Assembly: GCA_964646205.1 (NCBI GenBank)
Contig: CAZYAZ010000019.1
Span: forward strand, 1 to 64,000
Source of the DNA: UBA8437 sp964646205
GTDB taxonomy: Bacteria > Planctomycetota > Planctomycetia > Planctomycetales > Planctomycetaceae
Length of the DNA: 64,000 bases
Reading direction: 5' to 3'
This document shows positions 22,846 through 31,794 of this stretch, one piece after another. The number at the start of each line of letters is the position of its first letter. The stretch's first letter is position 1. The notes under the pieces were generated by a model, which searched no databases, was not told where the DNA came from, and was given only the letters and a program-made list of their open reading frames with translations. Position numbers and translations under genes: made by a program.

Positions 22846-25800
22846 TTATAGCGACTCGGACCCGTCGGGGGTGCCGACAACGGCGACGTGACGACTGGGC
22901 CGCACAAAATGGCAAACGATCGGAATGGCCAGCAGTGTGATCATCGAGCCGGACAACAGCCCCCCGATCACGACTCGCGCCATCGGGGCCTGCAGTTCCC
23001 CACCCTCACCCCAACCGACCGCAATCGGCAACATCGCCAGCACGGTAGTCAGGGTCGTCATCAGGATGGGACGAAAGCGACGCACACTGGCAGCGACAAT
23101 CACCCCGGTGAAACCTTCGGCCGCCTCCCGCCCCGGTTCGGACAGTCTCTGCTTGATGCAATCGACCAGCACGATCGCATTGTTGACAACGATCCCGGAC
23201 AGCATCACCGCGCCGATGAACGACTGGGCATTCAGCGTGGTGTCGGTCAGGAACAGGGCCAGGATCACGCCGATGGCTCCCAGTGGAACCGTCACCAGGA
23301 TCAACAATGGATCCCGAAACGATTCGAACTGCGACGCCATCACCATGTACATCAACACCACGGCCAACACGAGCCCCTTGGTCAACTCGCGGAAGCTCCG
23401 CTGCTGCTCCTCGTAATCGCCAACGATGCGGTAGGCGAAACCACGTGGCCACTCCTCCTGGGTGAGTCGCCCCGACAGGTCCGCGACAACACTGCCCAGG
23501 TCACGATCGGCCACGTCGGCCGACACCTGCACGACCCGCTGACGTGCCGTCCGGGTGATCCGCAACGGGGCATTGCCCGAATCGAACCGGACCAGGTCCC
23601 GCAACGCCACCACGCGACCCGCAGCGGTCGACACTCCCACCCGCTCGACATCGGGAAGCCGATCACGGTCAGAGTCCTGCAATCGGACCAGCACGTTGAA
23701 TTCATCTCCCGCCTCACGGTACTTCGTGGCCTCGGCACCACGAATCGTCGTGTCCAACGATTCGGCAATATCGCGCACACTGATCCCCATCAGGCTGGCC
23801 TTGACCCGGTCAACCTGGACCGCCAGTTCCGGTCTCCTGTCGGGACGTTCCACGTTGATATTGATCAGCCCCGGCACCCGTTTCATCAACTCCGCAACCT
23901 GGTTGGCCAGGCGGTCGGCCTCATCCAGGTTGTGTCCCCGAACCTCCACCTCAACATCACCACCTCCGAAACTCAGCATCCGGGCCAACATCATCTCGGT
24001 CTGGGCCTCGACACGCACTTTCATGCCAGGAATCGGACCAATTGCTGATGCCAGTGTCTCTCGCACTTCCTCGACGGATTGATCCCGCTGGCTGCGCGGC
24101 ACCAACTTGATCCGCAGCCAACACTCGTTCCAGTCCTCCGAATCATCTCGGTCCCCGCCGATAAAGGCCGCGACAGTGTCTCGCTGCTGGGGCGGCACCG
24201 AATCGAGAATGCTCTGCTCGATTTTCCGAGCCTGGCGATGGAGATGCTGGAGTTGGATTCCGGGAGCCATGTGGCCCCGTACCCGCAAGTCCCCCTCATC
24301 CGCCTTGGGCATGTATTCGGTCCCGATCCGTGGCACCAGGCCCACGACGACCGAAAACACCAGCAGCAACCCCGAGAGCACAAAACCTCGGCGCCGAAGC
24401 GCCAAACGCAACACGCCGGCGTACGCCCTTTCGATGGTGGCAAATGCCCTTTCGGCCACAGAGGCCAGGCCACCGGCCATCGGGCCCGTTGCCCCCACAT
24501 CTGACCCCGGCTTGCGTCGCTCCCCCCAGTGCGCCGCCAACATCGGCGTGAGGGTCAGGCTGGCCAGCAGTGAACACGTCAGCGCAAAGCAGACCACCCA
24601 GGCCAACTGGTGAAGTAGCACACCGGTCATCCCCTCAACGAAAGCCAGTGGCACAAACACGATCAGTGTCGTCATCGTACTGGCCACGATCGCGGCCCCC
24701 ACCTCGGTCGTCCCGTCGATGGCCGCCTGCTTGATCGGCTGCCCTTCATCCCGACGGCGGTAGATCGACTCGAGCACCACGATCGAGTTGTCCACCAGCA
24801 GGCCCAGTCCCAGCGCGAGCCCACCAAACGACACGACGTTCAAGGAGAAATCATGGGCGTAGATCAGCACGAAAGTGGCCATCACGGAAAAGGGCATCGA
24901 CATGCCGATCACGACCGTGCTGCGAAAGCTCCTCAAAAAGACCAGCAACACGACAGCCGCCAACCCCATGCCATAGAGGGCAGTTCTCTGGATGTTGTCG
25001 ATCGACTGCACCACGAATTCCGACTTGTCGATGCGGATCGAGAGGGCCATGTCGGGCAACCGGGCATTCAGCCGATCGACGGCCTCACGCACTCGCCGAC
25101 TGACGGCCACCGTGTTGGCGTCGGACTGCTTGTGAATGTAAATCAGCAGCCCTTCTTTTCCGTTGACCCGGCTGACATCAGTCCGCTCCTCGATCCCGTC
25201 CTTCACACGACCAATGTCGGCAACCCGCACTATGGCTCCACCCTGCTGGCGAACAACCGTGTGGCGAATCTCGTCGAGATCCTGGAACTGGCCGCGACTG
25301 CGAACCAGTCGCTGCACATTGCCCTCGTCGAAGTCACCGGCTGGCTGGTTGACGTTTTGACGCCGCAACGAGGCCACCACGTCGTTGACTCCCAGGTGGA
25401 GCGATTCGAGCTTCTGGCGATCCAGGTCCACCTGGATCTCTCGGCGAACCGCTCCGCGGATCCTCACATGCCCGACACCTTCCAACTTCTCCAATTCGGG
25501 AACGATCTCCGTCTCGGCCCGCCGCGTCGTCTCAACGGCCAGTCGCTGGCTATCCGTCTGCTGCCGTTTCCTCTCCAGGCCCAGGTAGATGATTGGCGAA
25601 TCACTCTCGTCGTACCGTCGGAAATATGGCCCCTCGACTTCGTCAGGCAACTGGCGACGCACTCTCTGTACCGCCTGTCGCATGTCATTGAGAGCAACGT
25701 CGAGGTCGGCGCCCCAGGTCATGCGGACCCGTATCGTGCTGGCCCCCTCGGCACTGACACTCGAAAGCTCCTCGGACCCCTTGACCGCACTGAGCGCCTG

Positions 25801-26004
25801 CTCCAACGGCCGGGTCAAAAGAGTTTCGATCTCCTCGGGAGCTGCTCCGCGATAGAGAGTTTCAACCCGGATGGTCGGGTAGTCCAGCTTGGGAAGCAGG
25901 TCGACGGCCAACCGTTCGACCGCCACGTATCCCAGCAACGTCACCACCAGGGCGATCATCAACGTCGTCACCGGTCGATGAACAGCCAGGCGAGTCAATG
26001 TCAT
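22846..26004 (-). CDS. RND family efflux transporter, permease subunit
   Basis: 1,052 residues, the usual length. The N-terminus (LAVHRPVTTLMIALVVTLLGYVAV) is the first membrane helix, followed by the porter domain with VETLYRGAAPEEIETLLTRPLE. The membrane core shows GLLVDNSIVVLESIYRRRDEG, with one Asp where AcrB has two; this Asp-Asn form is common in the family. The second half repeats the fold (MVMASQFESFRDPLLILVTVPLG, LSGIVVNNAIVLVD). It takes substrates from the periplasm or membrane using the proton gradient. It starts 6 bases after the adaptor gene. The substrate is not predictable. Confidence 0.94.
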   Translation of the reverse strand: MTLTRLAVHRPVTTLMIALVVTLLGYVAVERLAVDLLPKLDYPTIRVETLYRGAAPEEIETLLTRPLEQALSAVKGSEELSSVSAEGASTIRVRMTWGADLDVALNDMRQAVQRVRRQLPDEVEGPYFRRYDESDSPIIYLGLERKRQQTDSQRLAVETTRRAETEIVPELEKLEGVGHVRIRGAVRREIQVDLDRQKLESLHLGVNDVVASLRRQNVNQPAGDFDEGNVQRLVRSRGQFQDLDEIRHTVVRQQGGAIVRVADIGRVKDGIEERTDVSRVNGKEGLLIYIHKQSDANTVAVSRRVREAVDRLNARLPDMALSIRIDKSEFVVQSIDNIQRTALYGMGLAAVVLLVFLRSFRSTVVIGMSMPFSVMATFVLIYAHDFSLNVVSFGGLALGLGLLVDNSIVVLESIYRRRDEGQPIKQAAIDGTTEVGAAIVASTMTTLIVFVPLAFVEGMTGVLLHQLAWVVCFALTCSLLASLTLTPMLAAHWGERRKPGSDVGATGPMAGGLASVAERAFATIERAYAGVLRLALRRRGFVLSGLLLVFSVVVGLVPRIGTEYMPKADEGDLRVRGHMAPGIQLQHLHRQARKIEQSILDSVPPQQRDTVAAFIGGDRDDSEDWNECWLRIKLVPRSQRDQSVEEVRETLASAIGPIPGMKVRVEAQTEMMLARMLSFGGGDVEVEVRGHNLDEADRLANQVAELMKRVPGLININVERPDRRPELAVQVDRVKASLMGISVRDIAESLDTTIRGAEATKYREAGDEFNVLVRLQDSDRDRLPDVERVGVSTAAGRVVALRDLVRFDSGNAPLRITRTARQRVVQVSADVADRDLGSVVADLSGRLTQEEWPRGFAYRIVGDYEEQQRSFRELTKGLVLAVVLMYMVMASQFESFRDPLLILVTVPLGAIGVILALFLTDTTLNAQSFIGAVMLSGIVVNNAIVLVDCIKQRLSEPGREAAEGFTGVIVAASVRRFRPILMTTLTTVLAMLPIAVGWGEGGELQAPMARVVIGGLLSGSMITLLAIPIVCHFVRPSRHVAVVGTPDGSESL

Positions 26005-26010
26005 GACGGC

Positions 26011-27171
26011 TCAGTCCGCCGTGGCCGCTGGTTCACCGACAACCTCCACGTCCTGGCCGTCTCTGACCAGGTGACTGCCAAGTGTCACGACCCGCTGGGC
26101 AGGACCTGGCCCCTCCAGGACTTCGACGATGTCTCCCTCGGACAATCCCAGCCGGACATCGACTTGCTGCACACGCTGACCATCCTCGGTGATGACAAAC
26201 ACGGTCTTTCGACCATCCCGGTCGACCACAGCCGCCAATGGCACCACGGTCGCCCGCTGGTGCAGATCCAACACGACCCGGACCCGGGCGTGCATCCCCG
26301 GCTTCAGCAGACCTCGAGGATTGTCAACGGCGATGTAGACAACAGCCGTCCGTGTCTGGGGGTCAAGCACCGGTGCCAGACGCTGGACGCGGCCGCTGAA
26401 CACCTCGCCAGGAAACGTGTCCACTCGCACCTCCGCCGACTGCCCCGTTTGCAACTCCCGGTAATCGCTTTCACCAACGTGCACCGCCGTACGAACGGTT
26501 CCCAGATCAACGATCCGCAAGAGCGACACATCACTCTTGGCCAGGTCGCCGACCTGGACCATCCGGCTCGCCACGTGGCCGGCCAACGGTGACTCGATCC
26601 GCCGTTCAGCCAAAGCCAACCGACTTCCCTCGAGTTCACTCGCAGCACGATCCACCTTCGATGCCGCCAACTGCAACTCGGCCTTGGCGATTTCAAGCTT
26701 CGATTCGGCTGCCTCCAGTTGTTGAGCCGTCCCAACCCCCTTGGCCCGCAGGTCTTTCTGCCGCGTGTACTCCAGGCCAGCGGCATTGACCCGCAATTGC
26801 TGTGCTCCCTGTTCGGCCAGGGCCACTTTCCGAGCGGCCTCGGCCTGGCGCACGAGTTCCTGTTCCTGGGCGGAATCGAGACGAACGAGTTCCTGCCCCG
26901 CAGAAATCTCGTCGCCAACATCAACCGTCAATCCGGTGACCTGTCCGCTGACGCGTGAGCGGATTTCCACCTCCCGTCCCGCCTCCAGGCTCCCGACCAA
27001 CTCCAACGCGTCCTCGACATCCCGCGTCACCAACCCCACAGCCTCGACAGCCACGATTTCTTCTCTGGAAACCGGCAGGTCAAGCTCCGAACGGTGCTGC
27101 GAATCGACAAAGACAGCCCATCCAATGCCCAGGCAAGACGCCAGCACGAAGGGCAAAACAATGAACTTCAT
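26011..27171 (-). CDS. RND efflux periplasmic adaptor (membrane fusion protein)
   Basis: 386 residues. The N-terminal anchor or signal is FIVLPFVLASCLGIGWAVFV. A lipoyl-like half (EIRSRVSGQVTGLTVDVGDEI) follows, then a helical hairpin with coiled-coil character (about 95-190, EQELVRQAEAARKVALAEQG onward), the second lipoyl half (RIESPLAGHVASRMVQVGDL) and a beta-barrel ending GDIVEVLEGPG. It links the inner-membrane permease to an outer-membrane channel; no channel gene is in the window. The ATG at 27171 is chosen because it begins the membrane segment directly; the frame is open 114 bases further upstream. Confidence 0.93.
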   Translation of the reverse strand: MKFIVLPFVLASCLGIGWAVFVDSQHRSELDLPVSREEIVAVEAVGLVTRDVEDALELVGSLEAGREVEIRSRVSGQVTGLTVDVGDEISAGQELVRLDSAQEQELVRQAEAARKVALAEQGAQQLRVNAAGLEYTRQKDLRAKGVGTAQQLEAAESKLEIAKAELQLAASKVDRAASELEGSRLALAERRIESPLAGHVASRMVQVGDLAKSDVSLLRIVDLGTVRTAVHVGESDYRELQTGQSAEVRVDTFPGEVFSGRVQRLAPVLDPQTRTAVVYIAVDNPRGLLKPGMHARVRVVLDLHQRATVVPLAAVVDRDGRKTVFVITEDGQRVQQVDVRLGLSEGDIVEVLEGPGPAQRVVTLGSHLVRDGQDVEVVGEPAATAD

Positions 27172-27360
27172 CGACACTCGGAAGCGACGCCGCGTCGCTG
27201 GTGGGGGAGGGCGGGTTGATGGGCCTGTCCAATTTAACCGCATCACGTTGCATAAGGCAATGCCCATGCGTGCCGCTCGAATCACCGCCCGCCGATCGTT
27301 ACAGTGGGATGGGTACCCGGTTAGTGGCCACAGCGTTGGCCGCCCCCACAGGAGAGAGCG

Positions 27361-28311
27361 ATGGACCTGTTGAGCACGTTGAGTGGATCGTTGATGGAGA
27401 CCTTCCTGCCGTCAGGCTGGGACCTGGCCAAGATCGACGGTTGCGTCGGGGATGACCCCTCCACCATCACCGACCCACAGTCTTGGTGGCATGACGACTT
27501 CGAACTCGTCCCCTGCGGCTCGCTGGGCGACTTCGATGCAATGCTCGGCCACGAAATCGCAATGACCATCCGCCAGGCCCGTGACGACGGCCACCAGTTG
27601 GCAATGATCCTTCCCGTCGGCCCCATGGGGATGTATCGCTGGGCCGTCTACTTCCTCAAGGAATGGGGGGTTTCCTGCAGCCACGTCCACGGTTTCAACA
27701 TGGACGAGTGGAGCGACGCCGACGGCAACACGCTGCCATCGGACCATCCCGGAGCCTTCGAAAACGCGATGTCCGATGCGTTCTACGGCCCCCTGGGCGA
27801 CCTGACAGTCCCGCCCGCGCAGCGACACTTTGCCGCAAAAGATTCACTTCCACACTTCGGCGAACAGATCTCTGAGATCAAGGCGGCCGGAGGCAAATTG
27901 GCCGTGGTTTTCGGAATCGGCCGGGTTTGCCACATCGCCTTCTGGGAGCCACAATTCGCCGCCGAATACGATTCGGTCGACGCATGGAAGGCCGACACCC
28001 ACAGGATCGGTGCCCAGTTGCACCCGTTGACAATCGAACAGAACGCGGTGACCAGCTTCAAAAGTCGCACGACCCTGGTCCCGGCCTTCGCCAACACGGT
28101 TGGCCCCGGGCTCTTCCTGGGGGCTGACAAGATCATCGGTGGAGCCGACGGCACGTTGTCACGTGGAATGATGTGGCAGGGCCTGAGCCTGTGGATGACA
28201 CTCAGGCACGAACCCACACCATGGATCCCCTCGACATTCATGCCCACGCAACCCGGCCGCCTGTTCTTTCTCGAAGAACTCGCCGGTCCGCTCGAGCCGG
28301 AGTGCAACTAG
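27361..28311 (+). CDS. Glucosamine-6-phosphate deaminase-like protein with altered active site
   Basis: 316 residues. The NagB/SugarP_isomerase fold is recognised by FNMDEWSDADGNTL (equivalent to FNMDEY with the first catalytic Asp) and GIGRVCHIAFWEP (equivalent to GxGxDGHIAFNEP). In the second motif the His and Glu are kept, but the catalytic Asp is Val and the following Gly is Cys. It may therefore be an isomerase with different chemistry or a non-deaminating relative. The ATG at 27361 is preceded by AGGAGAGAG. It is divergent from the efflux adaptor. Confidence 0.75.
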   Translation: MDLLSTLSGSLMETFLPSGWDLAKIDGCVGDDPSTITDPQSWWHDDFELVPCGSLGDFDAMLGHEIAMTIRQARDDGHQLAMILPVGPMGMYRWAVYFLKEWGVSCSHVHGFNMDEWSDADGNTLPSDHPGAFENAMSDAFYGPLGDLTVPPAQRHFAAKDSLPHFGEQISEIKAAGGKLAVVFGIGRVCHIAFWEPQFAAEYDSVDAWKADTHRIGAQLHPLTIEQNAVTSFKSRTTLVPAFANTVGPGLFLGADKIIGGADGTLSRGMMWQGLSLWMTLRHEPTPWIPSTFMPTQPGRLFFLEELAGPLEPECN

Positions 28312-28334
28312 CGCGGGCTCCCACCTGCGACCAT

Positions 28335-28733
28335 CTACCCCACCTCGGCCAGCACGTCTTCGTGGACGTACAACGGCAGTGGTGGATCGTAATGGACAGA
28401 AATTGCCAGTGCGTCGCTGGGACGGCTGTCGACCTCGACCAGGTCGCCATTGATCCGAATTCGCAGCACGGCGAAGTAGGTGTGGTTGCGCAGATCGGTG
28501 ATCACGACGTCCTCAATCTCGCCGCCCAACTGCTCAACCGTGGCCTTCAACAGGTCATGAGTCAGTGGCCGCGGCGGCTGTTCCTCGGTCAGACGCCGAT
28601 TGATGGCCCCCGCCTCGAACAATCCGATCAGGATGGGAAACGAGCGTTCGCCATCGATTTCTCGCAGGAACACAACCTGCTGGTCACCGATGTCGTTGAT
28701 AACGATCCGAGCGAGTTCCATCTGGACGAGCAC
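28335..28733 (-). CDS. Bifunctional nuclease (DUF151) family protein
   Basis: About 132 residues covering the whole DUF151 domain: QMELARIVINDIGDQQVVFL, FPILIGLFEAGAINRRL, RPLTHDLLKATVEQLGGE and VDSRPSDALAISVHYDPPLPLYV. Members of this small cytosolic family have been reported to act on DNA or RNA, and some affect stress responses. The GTG at 28733 follows GGAG by eight bases; an upstream TTG at 28799 is less likely. It lies downstream of valS with its own promoter. Confidence 0.9.
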   Translation of the reverse strand: MLVQMELARIVINDIGDQQVVFLREIDGERSFPILIGLFEAGAINRRLTEEQPPRPLTHDLLKATVEQLGGEIEDVVITDLRNHTYFAVLRIRINGDLVEVDSRPSDALAISVHYDPPLPLYVHEDVLAEVG

Positions 28734-28813
28734 GTCGTTGACTCCGTTTCTCGACAGCGGGCCACTCGGGCCGGCAGGAACAGTGCCAGGAAACCCCAAA
28801 ACCTGCGCGGTGG

Positions 28814-28841
28814 ATTATAGCCCGCACCAAACACCGTTCAA
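28814..28841 (-). promoter_or_regulatory. Promoter of the DUF151 gene
   Basis: On the minus strand, TTGAAC (28841-28836) and a perfect TATAAT (28819-28814) are 16 bases apart. They lie about 80 bases before the GTG start. The -35 box overlaps the hairpin that follows the valS stop codon. Confidence 0.6.
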
Positions 28842-28856
28842 GACGCCGGGCGTCTT
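28840..28856 (-). repeat. Perfect 8-bp inverted repeat at the valS stop
   Basis: AAGACGCC-G-GGCGTCTT is a perfect palindrome with a one-base centre that begins inside the valS TAA stop codon. There is no T-run after it, so it is not a standard intrinsic terminator. It could stabilise the 3' end of the valS message or form part of an operator over the next promoter. Confidence 0.55.
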
Positions 28857-31794
28857 AGCCAGCATCGAGTTGCCCCAGGATATCGTTGACTCGTTCGAGT
28901 TGCTCCCTGAGTCCAGCGAGTGTCGCACGAACACCATCGACGACCTCCACCGGGGCCTTCGACACGAAATTCTCGTTGGCCAACTTCTTCTCGTGACCGG
29001 CAATCATCCCGGTCAATTTCTCGAGTTCTTTGGTGTGCTTGGCCCGCTCGGCGTCACGGTCCACAACACCTTCCAGGTCGATATAACCATCAGCTCCACC
29101 CAGTGCGAAACTCGCGGCCCCGGCGGCCTGGCTGACCTCGGGCCCGACCGCCGTCAACTCGGTATTCGACAAGTTGAGAAACTGCCCGGAGACCGCCTCA
29201 AAATCCTCGGCCACATCGGGGCCACAGCGAACCGAGAGTGACAGCCGGGTGCTGCGTGGAATCGTGTACGTCGAGCGAACATTGCGAACCGCCACGATGA
29301 TTTCCTGCAATCGTTCGAACCGCTCCTCCAGTGCATCATCGACCCACTCGGCGGGCAACTCCAGCCACGCCGCCCGCATCACGCACTCCGTCACCGGCCC
29401 CGGCTCGGGCAGCCCGCGGCTGGGTGCCAATTCCGCGAGTCGCTCCCAGAGTTCCTCGGTGATGAACGGCGTGGTTGGCGCCAACAACCTCAGCAGGGAG
29501 TCCAGAACTCCAACCAACACGCGTTGAGCCGTGGCCCGGGCCTCGGTTTCCTCCGCGTCGGACTGCAACCGCGGCTTGACCATCTCCAGGTACCAGTCAC
29601 AGAACTCGTTCCAGACGAAATCACGCAGCGTGCGGGTTGCCTGGTCGAACTGATACCGGTCCAGGTAAGAAGTCACCTGGGCGGCCGTGCGGGACAGCCG
29701 GCTGAGAACCCAACGGTCCTCGATTGCAAGCAGTTCGATGGCCGGCAGCGGTCCCGGCTCGTACCCCTCCAGGTTGAGCATCGCAAAACGAGCAGCATTC
29801 CAGAACTTGTTGCAGAAATTGCGGCCCGTCTCGAAACGCTCGGCCACCATCCTCGCCACCGGCTCGCCGTCGTCCGGATCGTACCACGGGCTGGTGTACT
29901 GCCAGGACTTCCCACATCCACCACACTCAATCCGTGGCTTCTCGCCTCCACCAGGCGTCGCCTGTTGATGCTTGAGTTCCTGCGGGATCACGTGTCCACA
30001 CTCGGGACACTCGTAACCGACCGGCAAGCGGATGTCCTGTGTCTCGCCGGCGAACGAAGCGATCGTGAACCGCACGGCATCGGCACCGTAGCGATCGACA
30101 AGATCCATCGGGTCGACACCATTCCCCTTCGACTTGGACATCGTCTGGCCGAATCCATCCAGTATCTTGGGATGGACGCAGACCTGCGAGAAGGGAATAT
30201 CGCCCATGTTGTACAGGCCGGTCAGCACCATTCGCGCCACCCACAACGTGATGATGTCGCGACTGGTCACCAACACGCTGCCGGGATAGAAATAATCCAG
30301 GCTCTCGGTGGACTCCGGCCATCCCAGGGTCGAGTGTGGCCAGAGGGCGGAGCTGAACCATGTGTCCAGCACGTCCTCGTCCTGTACCAGCGGGTGCGAC
30401 TCGCCCAACTCGTCACCAACCAGGTCGGTTTCGGCACAGACCAGCCAGCCCCCGTTCTCCTGGTCGGGATGCCAACAGACATCCTCCCGATCACCAAAGG
30501 CTGCCTCGAGGTCCGCCAGTTCGCAACTGCGACAGTACCAGATCGGAATCCGGTGCCCCCACCACAACTGTCGCGAGACGCACCAGTCGCGTTTTTCACC
30601 AAGCCAATCCAGGTAGGTCTTGGCGTAACGATTGGGATAAAACGTCACGCGGCCGTCCTCGACCGCGTCGATGGCTGCCTGCGCCAGGTTGTCCATCTTC
30701 ACGAACCACTGGTCAGACAGGTACGGCTCTATCGGGGTCTTGGACCGATCACTGTGAGCCAGGTCAATCGCCCGCTCCTCGACACCGCCAGAGAGCCCCA
30801 GGTCGTCCATCGCCTTGGCGACCTGCTTCCGGGCCTCGTAACGATCCAGCCCGGCGTAGGCTCCTCCATTGCCATTGATCGTTCCATCGGAGTTCAGGAT
30901 GTTGATCATCGGCAGATCGTTGCGGAGACCACAGGCGTAGTCATTCGGGTCGTGGGCCGGCGTCACCTTCACCGCCCCGGTCCCCATTTCCATCTTGGCC
31001 AGCAACGCATCGGCGATAATCGGAATCTCGCGGTCAACCAGCGGCACGTGCACGGACTGGCCGACCAGGTGACTGTATCGTTCGTCCGAGGGATGGACGC
31101 ACACCGCCGTGTCACCCAGCATCGTTTCGGGTCGCGTCGTCGAGAACGAAATCATCTCGTCAGAACCAACCACCGGATATTGGAATGTCCAAAAGCCGCC
31201 CTGGACCTCCTCGTAGAACACCTCGTCATCGGCAACGGCCGTCTGGAGGTACGAGTCCCAGTTGACCAACCGCTTGCCACGGTAGATCAACCCGTCATCA
31301 AACAACCGGAAAAATGTTCGACGAACAGCCCTCGAGCACATCTCGTCGAGCGTGAACCTGGTCCGTCGCCAGTCACAACTGGCACCGATCAGTTTCATTT
31401 GCGAGAGAATGCGTTGTTCGTAGGCGTCCTTCCACTTCCAGATCCGCTCGACGAGTGCCTCGCGACCAACATCGTGACGTGTCAGCCCCTCCTCCTCGAG
31501 CATTCTTCGCTCGACAACGGCCTGGGTCGCGATCCCCGCATGATCGGTGCCCGGCATCCACAGGGCCTCAAACCCCTGCATCCGTTTCCAACGGGTGAGC
31601 AGGTCCTGGAGCGTTCCGTTGAGCGCGTGTCCCATGTGCAACGCCCCGGTGACGTTGGGCAGGGGGATCATGATCGTGTGCTGCGGCCGATCGGCGTTCG
31701 GCTCGGCATCAAAGTAACCGCGATCGGACCACTCGGCATACCACCGCGTCTGGGCAGCGGCGGGATCGTATTGTTTGGGAATCTCGGCTGCCAT
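28855..31794 (-). CDS. valS: Valine--tRNA ligase with zinc-ribbon-like insertion
   Basis: 979 residues. Class I landmarks: PNVTGALHMGHAL (HIGH), a CP1 editing domain in the middle, TMSKSKGNGVDP (KMSKS with Thr first), NFCNKFWNAARF at the anticodon-binding domain, and the C-terminal coiled coil typical of ValRS. Between the KMSKS region and the anticodon-binding domain (about residues 590-640) is an insertion with two Cys pairs, CPECGHVIP and CGGCGKSW, that looks like a zinc ribbon; most ValRS lack it. The ATG at 31794 overlaps the cimA stop by one base (TGATG), indicating translational coupling. Confidence 0.96.
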   Translation of the reverse strand: MAAEIPKQYDPAAAQTRWYAEWSDRGYFDAEPNADRPQHTIMIPLPNVTGALHMGHALNGTLQDLLTRWKRMQGFEALWMPGTDHAGIATQAVVERRMLEEEGLTRHDVGREALVERIWKWKDAYEQRILSQMKLIGASCDWRRTRFTLDEMCSRAVRRTFFRLFDDGLIYRGKRLVNWDSYLQTAVADDEVFYEEVQGGFWTFQYPVVGSDEMISFSTTRPETMLGDTAVCVHPSDERYSHLVGQSVHVPLVDREIPIIADALLAKMEMGTGAVKVTPAHDPNDYACGLRNDLPMINILNSDGTINGNGGAYAGLDRYEARKQVAKAMDDLGLSGGVEERAIDLAHSDRSKTPIEPYLSDQWFVKMDNLAQAAIDAVEDGRVTFYPNRYAKTYLDWLGEKRDWCVSRQLWWGHRIPIWYCRSCELADLEAAFGDREDVCWHPDQENGGWLVCAETDLVGDELGESHPLVQDEDVLDTWFSSALWPHSTLGWPESTESLDYFYPGSVLVTSRDIITLWVARMVLTGLYNMGDIPFSQVCVHPKILDGFGQTMSKSKGNGVDPMDLVDRYGADAVRFTIASFAGETQDIRLPVGYECPECGHVIPQELKHQQATPGGGEKPRIECGGCGKSWQYTSPWYDPDDGEPVARMVAERFETGRNFCNKFWNAARFAMLNLEGYEPGPLPAIELLAIEDRWVLSRLSRTAAQVTSYLDRYQFDQATRTLRDFVWNEFCDWYLEMVKPRLQSDAEETEARATAQRVLVGVLDSLLRLLAPTTPFITEELWERLAELAPSRGLPEPGPVTECVMRAAWLELPAEWVDDALEERFERLQEIIVAVRNVRSTYTIPRSTRLSLSVRCGPDVAEDFEAVSGQFLNLSNTELTAVGPEVSQAAGAASFALGGADGYIDLEGVVDRDAERAKHTKELEKLTGMIAGHEKKLANENFVSKAPVEVVDGVRATLAGLREQLERVNDILGQLDAG

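Noticed and set aside
24853..26592. 579-codon plus-strand frame opposite the RND permease and adaptor genes
   Set aside because: It is the antisense shadow of two well-identified genes. High GC with strong third-position bias leaves long open antisense frames here, as also at 29524-32022, 50038-52302 and 53525-55573.
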